The position numbers were made by a program, and so were the translations under genes. A stretch of DNA of 16,254 nucleotides, taken from Magnetospirillum sp. (GTDB lineage: Bacteria > Pseudomonadota > Alphaproteobacteria > Rhodospirillales > Magnetospirillaceae). This document shows, one piece after another, positions 13,908 to 16,254 of this stretch. The notes beneath the pieces were generated by a model. That model was not told the DNA's origin, searched no databases, and worked only from the letters and a program-made list of their open reading frames with translations. The first letter of the stretch is position 1. Each line of letters starts with the position of its first letter. The DNA lies in contig JACPDP010000035.1 of assembly GCA_016183945.1 (NCBI GenBank), positions 1-16,254 of the forward strand. Direction: 5' to 3'.

Positions 13908-15187
13908 ACGAAATCACGCTGTCTTTGGCAGCCATCGTTGTGCTGCAGGTGATATCGGCCTTCCTCTCCGGCTCCGAGACGGCGCTGACGGCGGTCTCAC
14001 GCCCCGTCATGCATCAGCTTGAGCAGGATGGCAACCGCCGCGCCCGGGTGGTCAACACGCTGATGAAGGCCCGCGACCGTTTGATCGGGGCGCTGCTGCT
14101 GGGCAACAACCTGGTCAATATCCTGGCCTCGTCGCTTGCCACCGGCTTGCTGATCGGCATGTTCGGTGAGGCCGGTATCGCCTACGCCACCGGCGGTATG
14201 ACGGTGATCATCGTGCTGTTCGGCGAGGTGCTGCCCAAGACCTATGCCATCTACAACGCCAATCGCGTCGCCTTGATGGTGGCGCCGCCGGTGGCCGGTC
14301 TCGTGATGTTGTTGTCGCCGGTGGTCAAGGGGATCGAGCTGATCGTCCGCCTTCTCTTCCGCCTGTTCGGCGCCAAATACGCCACCGAGGCCTCCATCGA
14401 GAGCGCCATGATGGAATTGCGCGGCGCCATCGAGGTTCATGCCACCCAGGAGGGGGTCAAGGAGGAGCGCCGCATGATGCGTTCGATCCTCGAACTCGCC
14501 GACGTGGAAGTGGGCGAGGTGATGGTCCACCGCCGTGCCGTGGTGGCCATCGACGCGGCCCAGCCCGCCGCCGACCTCGTCGACCAGGTGCTGAAAAGCC
14601 CCTACACCCGCCTTCCGCTGTGGCGCGGCCAGCCCGACAACGTCATCGGCGTGGTGCACGCCAAGGACCTGTTGCGGGCGGTGCGGGCGTTGGACGGCGA
14701 CGTGGAGAAGCTCGATATCGGCGAGATCGCCTCGGACCCCTGGTTCATCCCCGAATCCACCTCGCTGCTGGAGCAGCTCAAGGCGTTCCGCGAGCGGCGC
14801 GAGCATTTCGCCCTGGTGGTGGACGAGTATGGCTCGCTGCTGGGGGTGGTGACGCTGGAGGACATCCTGGAGGAGATCGTCGGCGACATCGCCGACGAGC
14901 ACGACGTGGCGGTGGCCGGGGTGCGGCCGCAGGACGACGGCAGTTTCATCGTCGACGGCTCGGTCACCATCCGCGACCTCAACCGCGAATACGAGTGGAA
15001 GCTGCCCGACGACGAGGCCACCACGGTTGCCGGCCTGGTGCTGCACGAATCCCGCCAGATCCCCGAGGTCGGCCAGGCCTTCCGGTTCTACGGCTTCCGC
15101 TTCGAGGTGCTGCGCCGCAACCGCAACCAGATCACCACCCTGAAGCTGGTGCCGCCGGCCGAGGTCGACGCGGGGGAGGGGAGCTAG
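13904..15187 (+). CDS. HlyC/CorC (CNNM-type) membrane protein with CBS domains
   Basis: A 427-aa integral membrane protein: DUF21/CNNM transmembrane domain (about 1-155, with SGSETALTAVSR at 22-33 and FGEVLPKTYA at 106-115), two CBS domains (about 205-325, e.g. SPYTRLPLWRGQPDNVIGVVHAKDLL and EHFALVVDEYGSLLGVVTLEDILEEIVGDI) and a C-terminal CorC/HlyC transporter-associated domain (about 345-417). The family is implicated in Mg/Co ion transport or efflux; the hemolysin label is historical. It is the third gene of the aroK-aroB operon. The TAG stop (15185-15187) is made of the TA target of the adjacent IS630 element plus the first G of that element, so the native C-terminus is uncertain by a few residues. 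Confidence 0.93.
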   Translation: MNEITLSLAAIVVLQVISAFLSGSETALTAVSRPVMHQLEQDGNRRARVVNTLMKARDRLIGALLLGNNLVNILASSLATGLLIGMFGEAGIAYATGGMTVIIVLFGEVLPKTYAIYNANRVALMVAPPVAGLVMLLSPVVKGIELIVRLLFRLFGAKYATEASIESAMMELRGAIEVHATQEGVKEERRMMRSILELADVEVGEVMVHRRAVVAIDAAQPAADLVDQVLKSPYTRLPLWRGQPDNVIGVVHAKDLLRAVRALDGDVEKLDIGEIASDPWFIPESTSLLEQLKAFRERREHFALVVDEYGSLLGVVTLEDILEEIVGDIADEHDVAVAGVRPQDDGSFIVDGSVTIRDLNREYEWKLPDDEATTVAGLVLHESRQIPEVGQAFRFYGFRFEVLRRNRNQITTLKLVPPAEVDAGEGS

Positions 15188-15206
15188 AGCATTTTCATCT
15201 TGAGCG
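15185..15206. repeat. Left terminal inverted repeat of the IS630 element (with TA)
   Basis: Begins TAGAGC, then TTTCAT at 15193-15198 and GAGCG at 15202-15206. It matches the reverse complement of 16233-16254 at 17 of 22 positions. Confidence 0.8.
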
Positions 15207-16156
15207 TCCATATCCGTCGTGGGCGAAGAAATTGGCGCATTCCTCGGGCGGAAAGAGGTCGAGGAGTTTTCCGATCACGTCCCACAATGTGTTGATGGTG
15301 CGGGCTTCTGCCTTTCGCAGCAGGCTCTTGAGCTTGGCGAAGGCAAGTTCGATGGGGTTGAGGTCCGGGGAGTAGGGCGGCAGGTAGCGCAGGGTTGCTC
15401 CTCGGGCTTCAATGAGTTCCTTGACCCCTGCCACCTTGTGGGCGGGCAGATTGTCCATCACGACGATGTCGCCGGGCTGCAAGGTCGGAGCCAGGACCTG
15501 TTCGACATAGGCCAGGAAGATCGCTCCGTTCATCGCCTTGTCGATGACGAAGGGGGCTGTGATCCCGTCATGCCGGAGCGCCCCGACGAAGGTCGTCATT
15601 TTCCAATGGCCGTGCGGCACTGAAGCCAACAGGCGCCGGCCACGCGGCGCCCGCCCATAGCGTCTGGTCATGTTGGTCGATGCCCCGGTTTCATCAAGGA
15701 AGACCAGACGTTTCGGGTCCAGCATCGGCTGCTCGGCGCGCCATGCGACCCGTTCTTCGGCTACGTCTGGGCGTTCTTGCTCGGCCGCATGCGCACTCTT
15801 TTTTTCAGACTGAGGTCGAGCCGCTCAAGCGTGTTCCACAAGGCGCCGACGCTGATCGACACCCCGAACTCCGCCAAAGTCCAGGCACGCAATTCGGCCA
15901 GCGTCGCATCGGGTTCGGCCTTGATCTTGGCCTGCACTGCCTCAAGGTGAGCCGCCAGCTTCTGGCCTGGCCGCCCAAGCCTCGGCTTCACCGTCGTCAC
16001 CCCGGTGGCGCGGCGGCGACCTTGTGCCTTGTAGATGTACGAAACACTCACCTGGAACAGCGGCGCCACCTCGTAGGCACTCATGCCGCTGTCCACCGCA
16101 GCCAATACTCGATCTCGCAAGTCCTGCGAATAGGACTGCCCTGAACGCCACGCCAT
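15195..16156 (-). CDS. IS630-family transposase, fused OrfAB product via -1 frameshift
   Basis: The two reading frames join into one 320-aa protein if the ribosome or polymerase slips -1 on A7 at 15805-15799. After LSLKK the -1 frame continues [20 protein letters not shown] into the downstream frame. The N-terminal part carries helix-turn-helix segments ([19 protein letters not shown]). The C-terminal DDE domain shows D in [10 protein letters not shown] in [10 protein letters not shown] and E in [16 protein letters not shown]. 320 aa is a normal IS630 length. ATG 16156 has GAGG about 8 nt upstream. Other explanations for the split are a one-base assembly error or a real inactivating indel, but a clean A7 run at the junction favours programmed slippage. 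Confidence 0.82.
15761..16156 (-). CDS. IS630 OrfA (zero-frame product, N-terminal DNA-binding part)
   Basis: A 131-aa product if no frameshift occurs. It contains the HTH region ([18 protein letters not shown], then [16 protein letters not shown]) and the linker with [19 protein letters not shown], but no DDE residues. It ends [12 protein letters not shown] at TAG 15761-15763. As in other two-frame insertion sequences, it could act as a regulator or inhibitor of transposition; that role is inference. Confidence 0.75.
   Translation of the reverse strand: MAWRSGQSYSQDLRDRVLAAVDSGMSAYEVAPLFQVSVSYIYKAQGRRRATGVTTVKPRLGRPGQKLAAHLEAVQAKIKAEPDATLAELRAWTLAEFGVSISVGALWNTLERLDLSLKKRVRMRPSKNAQT
15799..15805 (-). 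other. A7 slippery site for -1 frameshifting in the transposase gene
   Basis: On the minus strand CTG-AAA-AAA-AGA is the zero-frame reading. Slipping back one base after the second AAA gives AAG-AGT-GCG and restores the long DDE frame. Homopolymeric A7 supports both ribosomal -1 frameshifting and transcriptional slippage. Confidence 0.7.
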
Positions 16157-16209
16157 CGCATCATCCTCGGGAGCGTTGTTACCGAAGATGTTGAATCACA
16201 ATCCGGCCT

Positions 16210-16225
16210 CAGGGGGAATCCCCTG
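16210..16225. repeat. Hairpin between IS end and transposase start
   Basis: CAGGGG-GAAT-CCCCTG: a perfect 6-bp stem with a 4-nt loop, 54 nt upstream of the transposase ATG. Such leader hairpins in insertion sequences can hide the start from transcripts that enter from outside; that role is inferred here. Confidence 0.4.
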
Positions 16226-16232
16226 CCGATTC

Positions 16233-16254
16233 CGCTCGGCATGAAATCGCTCTA
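16233..16254. repeat. Right terminal inverted repeat of the IS630 element (with TA)
   Basis: Read outward-in on the minus strand it begins TAGAGC, then TTTCAT and GAGCG, aligning without gaps to the left end (17 of 22). Confidence 0.8.

Larger units (their letters stand above)
15185..16254 (-). mobile_element. Complete IS630-family insertion sequence with flanking TA duplication
   Basis: The element spans 15187-16252 (1066 bp), bounded by TA at 15185-15186 and 16253-16254, the target duplication expected of IS630/Tc1-type transposition. The termini are imperfect inverted repeats: counting the TA, 17 of the first 22 positions match. The transposase reads on the minus strand and has an intact DDE catalytic set. 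GC content is visibly lower than in the neighbouring genes. The window ends exactly at the right boundary. Confidence 0.88.

Noticed and set aside
13997..15211. 404-codon minus-strand frame opposite the CorC/HlyC gene
   Set aside because: Shadow frame; His/Gln-rich with no recognisable motif, and it crosses the IS boundary.
15195..16156. Calling the split transposase a pseudogene
   Set aside because: The only lesion is a frame change exactly at an A7 run, and DDE residues, termini and TA duplication are intact, so programmed frameshifting is more likely.
1..16254. A new defence, toxin-antitoxin, CRISPR or secondary-metabolite system
   Set aside because: No repeat-spacer array, nuclease-regulator pair with toxin features, or biosynthetic cluster is present; most genes are recognisable housekeeping genes.

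Overview
The window is high-GC DNA with tightly packed genes and frequent ATGA, GTGA or TGATG start/stop overlaps. The gene complement (aroK-aroB-CorC/HlyC operon, dapD-dapE, an alphaproteobacterial-type exonuclease III, SH3_4-type exported protein, XerD) points to an alphaproteobacterium, most likely Rhodospirillales (Magnetospirillum-like). The taxon is inferred from remembered family resemblance, not from a search.

Layout: (1) 1-62 is the N-terminal stub of an IS630-type transposase (minus), and its element ends just upstream of xth (plus, 196-972). (2) A minus-strand operon reads from 3431 down to 986: D-2-hydroxyacid dehydrogenase, a small membrane protein, an Smr-domain protein and an XRE-type regulator, with 7-nt, -23-nt and -4-nt spacing. 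(3) A plus-strand block runs from 3627 to 8824: exported SH3 protein, purD, dapD, dapE, a polytopic membrane protein and a creatininase-family hydrolase. (4) A minus-strand group runs from 12042 to 8821: a 46-aa membrane-anchored peptide, a 603-aa exported protein, xerD and an 81-aa HTH protein. (5) aroK, aroB and a CNNM/CBS CorC-HlyC protein form an ATGA-coupled operon on the plus strand. (6) A complete 1.07-kb IS630-family element occupies 15185-16254, with its transposase split across a -1 frameshift at an A7 run.

Functionally this is mainly housekeeping: purine synthesis (purD), the succinylase branch of lysine/diaminopimelate synthesis (dapD, dapE), the shikimate pathway (aroK, aroB), DNA repair (xth) and chromosome dimer resolution (xerD). 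I see no CRISPR array, tRNA, rRNA, prophage or convincing new defence system.

The most notable observations are: PurD appears to lack about 12 residues carrying the near-universal QDH part of the QDHKR motif; Xth appears to lack about six residues just after its catalytic GDxN motif; the right-hand IS sits in the TA of the CorC/HlyC stop codon and itself supplies the G of the stop; and the dapD upstream region carries a hairpin over the purD stop plus a 9-nt tandem repeat. No intergenic stretch exceeds 300 bases.
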